From Chloroflexota bacterium (GTDB lineage: Bacteria > Chloroflexota > Limnocylindria > Limnocylindrales > CSP1-4), in contig JACQEG010000032.1 in assembly GCA_016200665.1 (NCBI GenBank), forward strand, positions 1-33,718: a stretch of DNA of 33,718 bases, given 5' to 3'. Numbering within the stretch: the stretch's first letter is position 1; every line of letters starts with the position of its first letter. The notes under the pieces were generated by a model that saw nothing but the letters and a program-made list of their open reading frames with translations, was not told the origin of the DNA and searched no databases. Positions 22,741 through 31,800 of this stretch are shown one piece after another. The position numbers and the translations under genes are program-made.

Positions 22741-24024
22741 ATGCCACCCCATGACCCGGCGCGCCGGGAGGACCTGTCCCGGCGTGCGGTCGTGACCGGC
22801 CGCGGTGCCGTGACCCCCATCGGCAACGACGCCCGGACCTTCTGGACGAACCTCCTCGCCGGCGTGTCCGGCGGCGGCCCCATCACCAGCTTCGACACGA
22901 CCGGTCACGACGTGCGGATCGCGGCCGAGGTCAAGGATTTCGACCCGACCGTCGCGATGGACCGCAAGATGGCCCGCCGGATGAGCCGCTTCATCCACTT
23001 CGGGGTCGCAGCCGCGAAGGAGGCCGTCGAGGACGCCGGGCTCGACTTCGCGACCTGGACGCCCGAACAGCGCGATCGCGCCGCGGTCGTCATCAATACC
23101 GGCGGCGGCGGGATGGAGCAGGTCATCGACGGGGCCTACGTCATCAAGGACCGCGGGCCCGGCCAGGTCAGCCCGTTCGCGATCCCGGCCCTGTCGGGCA
23201 GCATGGGCGCGGCCCAGGTCTCGATGAAGTACGGGCTGACGGGCCCCGTCATCACCCAGGTGGCGGCCTGCGCCTCCGGGGTCATTGCGTTCCAGGACGC
23301 GCTGCGGCTCATCGCCATGGGCGAGTGCGACCTCGTCATCGCCGGCGGCTCGGAGGCGCCGCTCCTGCCCGTGTCGTTCGCTGCGCTGGCGAACATGGGC
23401 GCGCTCTCGAAGCGCAACGACGACCCGGCCGGAGCATCGCGGCCGTTCGATCGGACCCGCGACGGATTCGTGTTCGGCGAGGGCGCCGGGATCCTGATCC
23501 TCGAGTCCGCCCAGCACGCGCTGGATCGTGGCGCGCCGATCCTCGCCGAGGTCATCGGCGCCGCCCTGACCTCCGACGCGTACCACATCTCCGCCCCCGA
23601 GCCGACGGGCCGCGGCGCGGCGATGGCGATGCTCGGCGCGATGCGCCAGGCCGGGGTCGCTCCGGACGAGATCGACTACATCGTCGCCCACGGCACGTCG
23701 ACGCCGCTCAATGACGTCACGGAGACGAGGGCCATCAAGCGGGCCTTCGGCGACCACGCCTACCGGATCCCGATCTCCTCGCCGAAGTCCATGGTCGGCC
23801 ACATGCTCGGTGCCGCGGGCGCGGCCTCGGCCCTCGCGGCGATCGGGTCGATCCAGGACGGCTGGGTCCCGCCGACGATCAACCAGCACGAGCCGGATCC
23901 GGACTGCGACCTCGACTACGTCCCGAACGTGAAGCGCCAGGTTCGCGTCGACACGGCGATGATCAACGGCTTCGGCTTCGGCGGCCAGAACGCCGTCGCG
24001 ATCTTCCGGCGCTTCGAGCCCTAG
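22741..24024 (+). CDS. fabF: Beta-ketoacyl-ACP synthase II paralogue (second copy)
   Basis: A 427-residue KAS II-type condensing enzyme with a full catalytic set: Cys178 in AACASGVIAF, His317 in VAHGTSTPLND and His354 in MVGHMLGAAGA. It differs clearly from the neighbouring FabF, with a longer N terminus, AACASG in place of SACATG, and a GTGGGGMEQ-like segment (NTGGGGMEQ, 119-127). The two are therefore paralogues, not a recent duplication. Different chain-length preference is possible but not shown. It has its own leaderless promoter, so expression may be separate from fabD-fabF. It converges on a thioesterase gene. Confidence 0.93.
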   Translation: MPPHDPARREDLSRRAVVTGRGAVTPIGNDARTFWTNLLAGVSGGGPITSFDTTGHDVRIAAEVKDFDPTVAMDRKMARRMSRFIHFGVAAAKEAVEDAGLDFATWTPEQRDRAAVVINTGGGGMEQVIDGAYVIKDRGPGQVSPFAIPALSGSMGAAQVSMKYGLTGPVITQVAACASGVIAFQDALRLIAMGECDLVIAGGSEAPLLPVSFAALANMGALSKRNDDPAGASRPFDRTRDGFVFGEGAGILILESAQHALDRGAPILAEVIGAALTSDAYHISAPEPTGRGAAMAMLGAMRQAGVAPDEIDYIVAHGTSTPLNDVTETRAIKRAFGDHAYRIPISSPKSMVGHMLGAAGAASALAAIGSIQDGWVPPTINQHEPDPDCDLDYVPNVKRQVRVDTAMINGFGFGGQNAVAIFRRFEP

Positions 24025-24033
24025 GCGCCGTGG

Positions 24034-24051
24034 CGGCTTCCGGAAGAGCCG
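24034..24051. terminator. Hairpin between convergent fabF2 and thioesterase
   Basis: CGGCT (24034-24038) pairs with AGCCG (24047-24051) around TCCGGAAG in the 55-bp convergent gap. It is a candidate bidirectional terminator without a T tract. Confidence 0.4.
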
Positions 24052-24079
24052 TGGTGACTCCCCGGCGAGCGGTGGTGGT

Positions 24080-24580
24080 TCACGCCGGAGCCGGCCAGCC
24101 CTCGAAGGCGGCGATGGCCTCGCGCCACTCGCGCGGCACCGGGATCGGCCGCTCGGCCGCGTAGTCGTAGGACACGAGGATGGCCTCGGCAACCGCGATG
24201 AGGCGGGCCGGCGCGTAGCGGCTCTCGGGCGCCGTGACCCGATGGAGCTGGGTCAGGCTCGTCGTCCCGATCCGCTCGATCCGCGTCTCGACCGTGAGGA
24301 TCTCGCCGAAGAATGCCGGGCTGCGATAGGCCACCCGGATGTCGGCCAGGATCATCCCTTCCTCGGCCCCGTGGACGCCGAGCGGCAGTGGCTTGCCGAC
24401 GACCTGCTCGTAGTACGCGACCCGGGCGATCTCGGTGTACGTCAGGTAGTTGGCGTTGTTGACGTGGCCCATCGCGTCCGTGTCGGCCAGGCGGACCTCG
24501 ACGTCGTGGCGATGGGCGAAGTCGCCCGGCACGTCGCGAGGATCGTGAGGCACCTCGATGCGGGAACGCGGCTCGGCCAT
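24080..24580 (-). CDS. Hotdog-fold acyl-CoA thioesterase (4HBT/YbgC-like)
   Basis: A 166-residue thioesterase expected to hydrolyse an acyl-CoA or acyl-ACP. The motif LADTDAMGHVNNANYLTY holds the family aspartate (Asp35) and the HVNNANY helix start. The ADIRVAYRSPAFFGE strand and TSLTQLHRV follow. A first stretch of about 23 residues precedes the fold. It is next to the fatty-acid synthesis genes, facing them, so a role in releasing or recycling acyl chains is plausible. The stop codon of copA upstream forms part of its -10 hexamer. Confidence 0.87.
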   Translation of the reverse strand: MAEPRSRIEVPHDPRDVPGDFAHRHDVEVRLADTDAMGHVNNANYLTYTEIARVAYYEQVVGKPLPLGVHGAEEGMILADIRVAYRSPAFFGEILTVETRIERIGTTSLTQLHRVTAPESRYAPARLIAVAEAILVSYDYAAERPIPVPREWREAIAAFEGWPAPA

Positions 24581-24588
24581 CGCCGGCG

Positions 24589-24594
24589 AGTCTA
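24589..24594 (-). promoter_or_regulatory. -10 TAGACT overlapping the copA stop codon
   Basis: TAGACT, then CGCCGGCG (8 nt), then the thioesterase ATG at 24580. The TAG of the hexamer is the copA stop codon (24594-24592). Confidence 0.5.
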
Positions 24595-26886
24595 GGCGGT
24601 CGCGGGCCGGACCCGGAAGCCGCGAAGGCGCAGCGAGTTCAGGACGACGGAGACCGACGAGAATGCCATGGCGCCGGCCGCGAGGGCGGGGTTGAGGAGC
24701 AGCCCGAACGCCGGGTAGAGCAGGCCCATCGCGACCGGGATGAGCACGACGTTGTAGCCGAACGCCCAGCCGAGGTTCTGGCGGATGGCGTGCATCGTTG
24801 CTCGCGACAGGGCGATCGCCCGGACGACGCCGCGAGGATCGCCCCCGACGAGGGTGACGTCGGACGCCTCGATCGCGACGTCGGCACCGGTCCCGATCGC
24901 GATCCCGACGTCGGCCCGGGCCAGCGCCGGCGCGTCGTTGATGCCGTCGCCGACCATGGCCACGATGCCGCGGCCGGCCTGCAGTCGCTCAACCGCGAGG
25001 GCCTTGTCACCGGGCGGGACCTCGGCCAGGACGTGGTCGGTCGGGATGCCGACCGCCGCAGCGACCGCGTCCGCGACCGAACGGGCGTCGCCGCTGATGA
25101 GCCAGACCTCGATGCCCCGAGACCGCAGCTCCGCGACCGCCCCGGCGGATTCGGGCTTGAGCGGGTCGACGAGCGAGATCCGGCCGGCGATCCGGCCGGC
25201 GATCGCGACGAAGGCCGGGGTCGCGGTGGCGTCATCGGGAGCCGCGACGCCGGCCGTGGTCAGCGGCCCGAGGTCGATCCCGCGCTCGGCCATGAGCCGG
25301 CGGCTGCCGACGAGGATCTCGACCTCGCGGCCATCGTGCTCGAGCCGTCCCGTGACGCCCATCCCGCCGACTGCCTCGAAGGCGCTCACGGGCTGCCGGC
25401 CGAGGCCGGCCGCGTCGGCCCGGCGGACGATTGCCTCGCCGAGCGGGTGCTCGCTGCCGAGCTCGACGGACGCGGCGAGATCCAGGACCGTGTCCGGATC
25501 GAGGCCGGGGGCGGCCGCGACGGCGGTCGCCTCGGGATGGCCGGCGGTCAGCGTGCCCGTCTTGTCGAAGGCCACCGCCGTGATCCGGTGCGCGGCCTCG
25601 AGCGCCTCGCCGCCCCGGATCAGGATGCCGGCTTCGGCGCCGCGACCCGTCCCGACCATGATCGCGGTCGGCGTGGCGAGGCCCATGGCGCACGGGCAGG
25701 CGATGACGACGACGCTGATGAACGCCGTGAGCGCGAACGGCAGCCGCGGCTCGGGGCCGGCGAGCATCCAGATCGCGAACGTCACGGCGCCCGCGAGGAG
25801 CACGAACGGCACGAACCGCTCGCTGACCCGGTCGGCGAGGCGCTGGATCGGCGCCTTGCTGCCCTGGGCGCGACGGACCAGCTCGACGATTCGCGCCAGC
25901 GCGGTGTCGCGCCCGACCCGGGTGGCGCGCATGACGAACGAGCCGCTGGTGTTCATCGTCGCGCCAATGACCTCGTCGCCCGGCTCCTTCGTGACCGGGA
26001 TCGCCTCGCCGGTGAGCATCGCCTCGTCGACGGCGGACGCACCGCTGACGACCAGACCGTCGACCGGCACGCGATCGCCCGGCCGGACGCGCAGGAGGTC
26101 ACCCGGCCGCACGGCCGCGAGCGGCACCTCCGTCTCGGTATCGCCGCGCAGGACTCGGGCGCTGTCCGGCTGGAGGCCGATGAGCCGGCGGATCGCCCCG
26201 GTCGTCCGGACCTTGGCCCGGGCCTCGAGCCACTTGCCGAGCAGGATCAGGCCGATGATGATCGCGGACGAGTCGAAGTACGTGGCCGGCTCCAGGCCGG
26301 CGGCGGTGACGACGCCGGGCCAGATCGTGACGATCGCCGAGTAGGCGAACGCCGCCGTCGTGCCGACGACGACGAGCGTGTCCATGTTCGTGGAGCCGTG
26401 CCGTGCGGCGCGCCAGGCTGCCCGGTAGAAGCGGCCGCCGGCCCACACCTGGATGACCGCGGCCGGGAGGAACGCGATCCAGTTGCGCTGCTCCATGGCC
26501 AGGAACGTGCCCGGCCAGAACATGACGGCCATGATCCCGATGGCGGCCGCGATCGAGACGCCGGCACGCACCAGGAGCCGACGGGCCTCGGCGTCGCGCT
26601 CGGCCGCCTCGGCGTCCGCCTCGTCGGCGAGGCTCAGGCTGGCGGTCGAGACCGCCGGCTCGGGCCGGACGTCGTAGCCCGCCGCCTCGACCGCCTGGAC
26701 GAGCTCAGACCGGCCGGCGACCTCTGGGAGGTACCGGATCGTCGCCACCTCGGTGGCGAGATTGACCGACGCCTCCTCGACGCCCGGCGTCTTGCGCAGG
26801 AATCGCTCGATGCGATTGACGCAGGACGCGCAGGTCATGCCCTCGATCGGGAGCTGGACCTCGAAAGCGGCAGGCGCGTTCGTCAT
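24592..26886 (-). CDS. copA: Copper-transporting P1B-type ATPase
   Basis: A 764-residue heavy-metal ATPase that exports Cu(I) across the cytoplasmic membrane. One N-terminal metal-binding domain has GMTCASC (Cys19, Cys22). Eight membrane segments are expected. The actuator TGE motif is in MLTGEAIPV, and the transport site is CPC (397-399) in [13 protein letters not shown]. The phosphorylated aspartate is Asp441 in DKTGTLT, followed by SEHPLGEA (HP motif) and [14 protein letters not shown] together with N- and S-containing segments 7 and 8 ([20 protein letters not shown]) indicates copper over zinc. The ATG at 26886 lies inside a palindrome and 10 nt after TATACT, suggesting copper-responsive control. 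No separate copper chaperone or CsoR gene is in the window. Confidence 0.95.
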   Translation of the reverse strand: MTNAPAAFEVQLPIEGMTCASCVNRIERFLRKTPGVEEASVNLATEVATIRYLPEVAGRSELVQAVEAAGYDVRPEPAVSTASLSLADEADAEAAERDAEARRLLVRAGVSIAAAIGIMAVMFWPGTFLAMEQRNWIAFLPAAVIQVWAGGRFYRAAWRAARHGSTNMDTLVVVGTTAAFAYSAIVTIWPGVVTAAGLEPATYFDSSAIIIGLILLGKWLEARAKVRTTGAIRRLIGLQPDSARVLRGDTETEVPLAAVRPGDLLRVRPGDRVPVDGLVVSGASAVDEAMLTGEAIPVTKEPGDEVIGATMNTSGSFVMRATRVGRDTALARIVELVRRAQGSKAPIQRLADRVSERFVPFVLLAGAVTFAIWMLAGPEPRLPFALTAFISVVVIACPCAMGLATPTAIMVGTGRGAEAGILIRGGEALEAAHRITAVAFDKTGTLTAGHPEATAVAAAPGLDPDTVLDLAASVELGSEHPLGEAIVRRADAAGLGRQPVSAFEAVGGMGVTGRLEHDGREVEILVGSRRLMAERGIDLGPLTTAGVAAPDDATATPAFVAIAGRIAGRISLVDPLKPESAGAVAELRSRGIEVWLISGDARSVADAVAAAVGIPTDHVLAEVPPGDKALAVERLQAGRGIVAMVGDGINDAPALARADVGIAIGTGADVAIEASDVTLVGGDPRGVVRAIALSRATMHAIRQNLGWAFGYNVVLIPVAMGLLYPAFGLLLNPALAAGAMAFSSVSVVLNSLRLRGFRVRPATA

Positions 26887-26901
26887 ACTCCCGGGGAGTA
26901 T
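26885..26901. promoter_or_regulatory. Perfect palindrome over copA -10 and start codon (CsoR-like operator)
   Basis: On the plus strand ATACTCCC-G-GGGAGTAT has perfect 8-bp arms with one central base. The TA-flanked C/G runs resemble CsoR copper-repressor operators. A repressor bound here would cover the -10 and block initiation. The regulator gene was not seen. Confidence 0.6.
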
Positions 26902-26902
26902 A
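26897..26902 (-). promoter_or_regulatory. -10 TATACT of copA
   Basis: TATACT on the minus strand, 10 nt before the copA ATG and overlapping the palindrome. No convincing -35 was seen. Confidence 0.5.
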
Positions 26903-26971
26903 CCAGCCGGGCCCTCGACGAGCCATGCCATTGGATGCGCCGGCCCGTGCCGAGCGTCGCTCCGGCGACGG

Positions 26972-26977
26972 TACACT
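26972..26977 (+). promoter_or_regulatory. -10 TACACT of the MFS-CNB/cyclase operon
   Basis: TACACT lies 37 nt before the GTG at 27015. It leaves a leader with GGGAGG at 27002-27007, seven nt before the start, so this operon uses a conventional ribosome site. Confidence 0.45.
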
Positions 26978-27014
26978 CGGCACCTCCACCGGGGATGGAT
27001 CGGGAGGCTCGGCA

Positions 27015-28844
27015 GTGTCCCAGGCGACCGCGGCTCCGTCGATGTTCTCCGTGTTCCGGAACCGCCGGTTCGCCCTGATGTGGACGGCCCAGCTCGTCTC
27101 GACGATCGGCTCGTCGCTGACCGACCTCGCGGCCGCGATCTTCGTCTTCAACGTCACCCACTCGGCCCTGAACGTCGGCATCACGCTGATGGTCACCGCC
27201 ATCCCGACGCTGTTCGTCGGCCTGTTCGCCGGGGTGTTCGTGGACCGCTTCGACCGGAAGCGGATCCTCCAGGCCTCCGACCTGCTCCGCGGGCTCCTGG
27301 TCCTGTCGATCCCGTTCCTGGTCGTCGACAGCCAGAACATCGCGATGCTCTACGTGATCCTCTTCCTCGCCGCGGTCGTCCGGCAGTTCTTCGATCCGGC
27401 CTGGGAGAGCATCCTGCCCGAGATCGCGTCGGAGGAGGAACTCGCCCGGGCCAACTCCTTCCTGTCGATCAGCTCCTTCGGCTCCACGGCGGTCGGCTTC
27501 GCCGCAGCCGGTTTCCTCACCGGCATCAACCCCCACGTGCCCTTCATCATCGACGCGGCGACGTTCCTCTTCTCGCTGCTCTGCGTGTCGCTCGTGAAGC
27601 TCCCCAAGCACGCCCAGGCGCAGGAGGAGTCGACCTCGGTCCGGGTCATCGTCGCCAACCTTCGAGAGGGCGCCCGGACGCTGTGGCAGATCCCGCTGCT
27701 TCGGTCACTGCTGATGGCCGGGGCCCTGGTGAACCTCTCGTTCGGCCTGTGGAACGTCCTGCTCCTCCCGATGGCCATCCGGGCCCTGAACGCGACCGAG
27801 GCCGAGTACGGCCTCCAGGAGGGCCTGACCTCGGTCGGGTTCGCCGTCGCCGCGCTGCTGATGGCGAAGTTCCTCGACCGGCTGCCAGAGGTCGAGTGGA
27901 TGACCGTCTCGATCGTCGGCATGGGCATCTTCGGCGTTCTCTACGGGCTTTCCCCGACCATCCAGATCGCGATCGTCATCGTCATGATCACCGGCTTCCT
28001 GAACGCGCCGTTCGGCATTGCCCGCCGGACCCTCATGCAGCGGACCATTCCGCGGGCGATGCGCGGCCGAGTCTTCTCGGCCTTCTTCGTGACTCGCGAC
28101 GTGCTGTTCCTGATCGGCATGGCGGGTGCCGGACTGGCGGACCTCTTCGATGTCCGGATTCTCGTCGTCGTCGCCTCGATCGTGCTCATCGGGGCCGGCG
28201 TGCTCCACGCGGTCCTGCCCGGGCTGCGGCGCCCGACGGCCGAGTGGCGGCGCGCCCTCCAGCTACTCGGCACGGCCCCGCATGCACCGACCCTGGCCGA
28301 GGGCCGGGCCGCGACGATGCTCGACTTCGATCGCCTGACCGACGTTCTGCCCGAGCTCGGATCGCTGGCGATGACCCGCCGAACGTCGTTCCTGAACGGC
28401 GCGACGTTCCACCGGGCCGACCACGGCATGGCCGTCATCAAGCGCGGCGACACGAGCAGCTCGGCGTTCTTCGTCCTCGGCGGCAGGGCCGTTGCGGGCG
28501 TCCCGGAGGAGAGCGGCAACTATCGCGCCCTGTCGTCGATGGGACCGGGCGACTTCTTCGGCGAGATCGCCGCGATCACCGGCAGCCCGCGCACCGCCAA
28601 CGTCATCGCCGAGGACGACATGGAGCTGATCCAGGTTCCGGGCACGACCGTGAAGGCCCTGCTCGAGGTGCCGACGATGGAGCAGCTCATCCAGTCGAAG
28701 CTCCGTGAGCGCCTGACCAGAACCGCGGACGCCGACCTCGTGCGCCTGGCCGGCCTCAACCAGGGCGACCTCCGCGACCTGCGACGGCGCCGCCGCCCCG
28801 GCAACACCCCTGCGGCGGAACCTGCCGCCACTGCCAGCAGCTGA
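27015..28844 (+). CDS. MFS transporter fused to a cyclic nucleotide-binding domain (cyclase operon)
   Basis: A 609-residue protein with a major facilitator transporter of about 12 segments (roughly residues 15-430), starting [10 protein letters not shown] and containing the loop motif [16 protein letters not shown]-type binding domain (about 450-555) and a basic tail follow. The cassette [16 protein letters not shown] keeps Gly516-Glu517 and Arg526, so cyclic nucleotide binding is expected. The GTG at 27015 is chosen for GGGAGG seven nt upstream; an in-frame GTG/ATG reading further upstream would put 30 extra residues before it. The cyclase-domain gene starts 3 nt after its stop, so nucleotide producer and responder are cotranscribed. 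Substrate is unknown; the neighbouring copA is divergent and separately controlled. Confidence 0.88.
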   Translation: MSQATAAPSMFSVFRNRRFALMWTAQLVSTIGSSLTDLAAAIFVFNVTHSALNVGITLMVTAIPTLFVGLFAGVFVDRFDRKRILQASDLLRGLLVLSIPFLVVDSQNIAMLYVILFLAAVVRQFFDPAWESILPEIASEEELARANSFLSISSFGSTAVGFAAAGFLTGINPHVPFIIDAATFLFSLLCVSLVKLPKHAQAQEESTSVRVIVANLREGARTLWQIPLLRSLLMAGALVNLSFGLWNVLLLPMAIRALNATEAEYGLQEGLTSVGFAVAALLMAKFLDRLPEVEWMTVSIVGMGIFGVLYGLSPTIQIAIVIVMITGFLNAPFGIARRTLMQRTIPRAMRGRVFSAFFVTRDVLFLIGMAGAGLADLFDVRILVVVASIVLIGAGVLHAVLPGLRRPTAEWRRALQLLGTAPHAPTLAEGRAATMLDFDRLTDVLPELGSLAMTRRTSFLNGATFHRADHGMAVIKRGDTSSSAFFVLGGRAVAGVPEESGNYRALSSMGPGDFFGEIAAITGSPRTANVIAEDDMELIQVPGTTVKALLEVPTMEQLIQSKLRERLTRTADADLVRLAGLNQGDLRDLRRRRRPGNTPAAEPAATASS

Positions 28845-28847
28845 GCC

Positions 28848-31800
28848 ATGGCAGGTCCGGCTGAGCGGCGGCCGACCGTCACCCTGGTCACGTCCGACCT
28901 GAAGGGCTCGACGGCGCTTGGCGAGCGGCTCGACCCGGAGGCGCTGCGGGAGGTCCTGAACCGCTACTTCTCGGTCATGCGGGTCGTGTTCGAGTCACAT
29001 GGCGGCCGGATCGAGAAGATCATCGGCGACGCGATCGTGGCGGTCTTCGGGCTGCCAGAGCCGGCCGACGATGATGCCCTGCGAGCCGTCGAAGCGGCGG
29101 CCGAGAGCATGCGGGCGCTGGCCACCCTCAACGACGAGCTGGAGGCGGGCTGGGGCGTCCGGCTGGTCACCCGGACCGGGGTCGCGAGCGGCGAGGTCAC
29201 CTTCGGCGAGGACCTGGAGGGCCAGCACGTCCTCCTCGGGCCGACGGTCGAGATCTCGGGGGTGATGGAGCAGAACGCCCCGCCGCTGGAGGTCCTCCTC
29301 GCCGAGAGCACGCGGAGCCTCGTCGCCGACGCGATCGAGGTCGAGGTCATGGAGCCGGTCTCGCCAAAGGGCTCGACGGAGCGGCTGCCGGCGTTCCGGC
29401 TCGTCGCAGTCCGCGAGCGCGAGGGCCACGCCGAGCGGCCCCTCAGCGCCGCCGAGGCCGTCGCCCGCGACAGCCGCCGCACCGTCAGCCTGGTGTTCGC
29501 GCTCGCCAAGGTGCACGCGACGACCGGCGAGGAGCCGGGTCCCGGGGTCCTGCGGGACGTCATGTCGCGCTATTTCGACGCGATGCGGACGGCGCTGGAG
29601 CACCACGGCGGGACCGTCGAGAAGTACATCGGCGACGCGGTCATGGCCGTCTTCGGCCTGCCGGTCCGGCACGAGGACGACGCCCTCCGCGCGGTCCGGG
29701 CGGCCGCGGACATGCAGGACCGGCTCGCCGATCTGAACGTCGTCTTTCGGACCGAGTTCGGCCTCGAGCTCGATGGTCACATCGGCGTCAACACCGGTGA
29801 GGTCATCGCCACGGGGGACGCGACCTCGGCCCAGCGCCTCGTCACCGGCGACACGGTCAACACCGCGGCCCGCCTCGAGCAGGCGGCCGGCGGCGGCGAG
29901 ATCGTGCTCGGGGAGCTCACCCACCGGCTGGCGCGCGAGGAGATCGAGGTCGAGCCGATCCCACCGCTCACCCTCAAGGGCAAGGCCGAGCCCGTGCCGG
30001 CCTACCGCCTCGTCCGCGTCGGCCGCCGCTCGTCGACGACGAGTGCAACGCCGTTCGTGGGGCGGGCGAGCGAGATGGCCCGGCTCCGGGCGACGCTCGC
30101 CGGCGCGATCGGCTCGGGACGCGCCGGCCTCGTGAGCGTCGTCGGCGACGCCGGCGTCGGCAAGTCGCGCCTGATCCGGGAGTTCGCGGAGCAGGCCGCC
30201 GACACGGCGCTCGTCCTGCGTGGACGCTGCCTTCCGTACGGCAACGGCATCACGTTCTGGCCGCTCAACGAGGCGGTCGGCGGCACCGCCCGGATCGAGA
30301 GCGACGACAGCCCGGCGGTCGCGATCGGGAAGATCCGATCGCTCCTGCTCGAGGCCCGGTCGCAGGCCACGCCGGCCGACATCGACGAGGTCGTCGACCG
30401 CGTCGCGGCGGCGATCAACCTGACGACCGCCCAGTTCCCGGTGACCGAGCTGCTGTGGGGCGCGCGCCGGCTGCTGGAGATCCTGTCCCGGGAGCGGCCC
30501 CTCGTCTTCATCATCGACGACCTCCAATCGGCGGAGGCAACGTTCCTCGACCTCCTCGACGCCGTCATCGAGAGCTCGACCGACGCGCGGATCGTCCTGC
30601 TCTGCTCGGCGCGACGCGAGATCGCCGAGCGGCACCCCGACTGGAGTGAGGCCCACGCCGCCGACACGATCACCCTGACGCCGCTCTCGGACGCCGAGGC
30701 GGGCACCGTCGTGGAGGAGCTGCTCGGGGCGCTCGACGACGCGGTCCGGGCGCGGATCGCCATGGCCGCCGAGGGCAATCCCCTCTATCTCGAGCAGATC
30801 GTCTCGATGCTCGTCGAGACGAGGGCGATCGAGCGCGATGGCGATCGCTGGGTGACCCGCGCCGGCACGGACCAGCTCGCCATCCCGCCGACGGTCCAGG
30901 CGCTCGTCGCGGCCCGCCTCGATGCTCTCGGCTCGGACGAGCGCCAGGTCATCGAGCCGGCGTCGGTCATCGGGTTGGCCTTCCCGGAGGAGGCTCTCGG
31001 CCAGCTCGTCGAGGAGACCGTCCGGCCCGACCTCGACGTCGAGCTCAGCTCGCTCGCGATGAAGGAGCTCATCCGGCGCGTCCAGGGCGGCGAGCTGGTC
31101 TACCGCTTCGGCCACGGCGTCATCCGCGACACGGCCTACGGCGGCCTGCTCAAGCGCGTCCGCGCCGCGCTCCATGAGCGGTTCGTCGTCTGGGCCGAGC
31201 GCGTCAACCGAGAGCGCGGTCGCGAGACCGAGTTCGAGGAGATCCTCGGCTACCACCTCGAGCAGGCCTACCGCTACCGGACCGAGATCGGGGTCATCGA
31301 CGACCACGCCCGCGACGTCGCCGACCGCGCGGCCGCCAAGCTCGGAAACGCCGGCCGCCGGGCGCTCGACCGCAGCGACCTGTCCGCCGCGACGAGCCTG
31401 CTTGCCCGCGCGATCGCGCTGCAGGAGAAGTCCGACCGGCGCCGCGTCGAGCTCCTCATCGAGCTGAGCGAGGCCCACCTCGCCGCCGGCGGCCTCGACG
31501 ACGCCCGCGCCGCGGCCCGCGAGGCGATCGAGGACGCTACCGTGCTCGAGGACGAGCGCCTCGTCATGCTCGGCGGCGTCGCGGACTGGGTGATCGATGT
31601 CTTCCTCGGCGCGGCGCCCCCGGCAGAAACGCTCGAGCGGGCCCAGCGGGCCGTCGACCTGTTCGAGCGCCTCGGCGACGAGGGCGCCCTCGCGAGAGCG
31701 TGGCGGCTCATGGCCTGGCAGCACGGCTCGATGGGCCGCGTGGACGACGCCGCGAACGACTGCCTCCATGGCGCCGAGCACGGCGTCGAGGCCGGGGACA

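Noticed and set aside
28995-31781. A 928-codon open frame antisense to the cyclase gene
   Set aside because: Long antisense frames are expected in GC-rich genes with G/C third positions. Its translation is Arg/Asp/Glu-rich without domain motifs, while the plus strand has clear cyclase and ATPase motifs.
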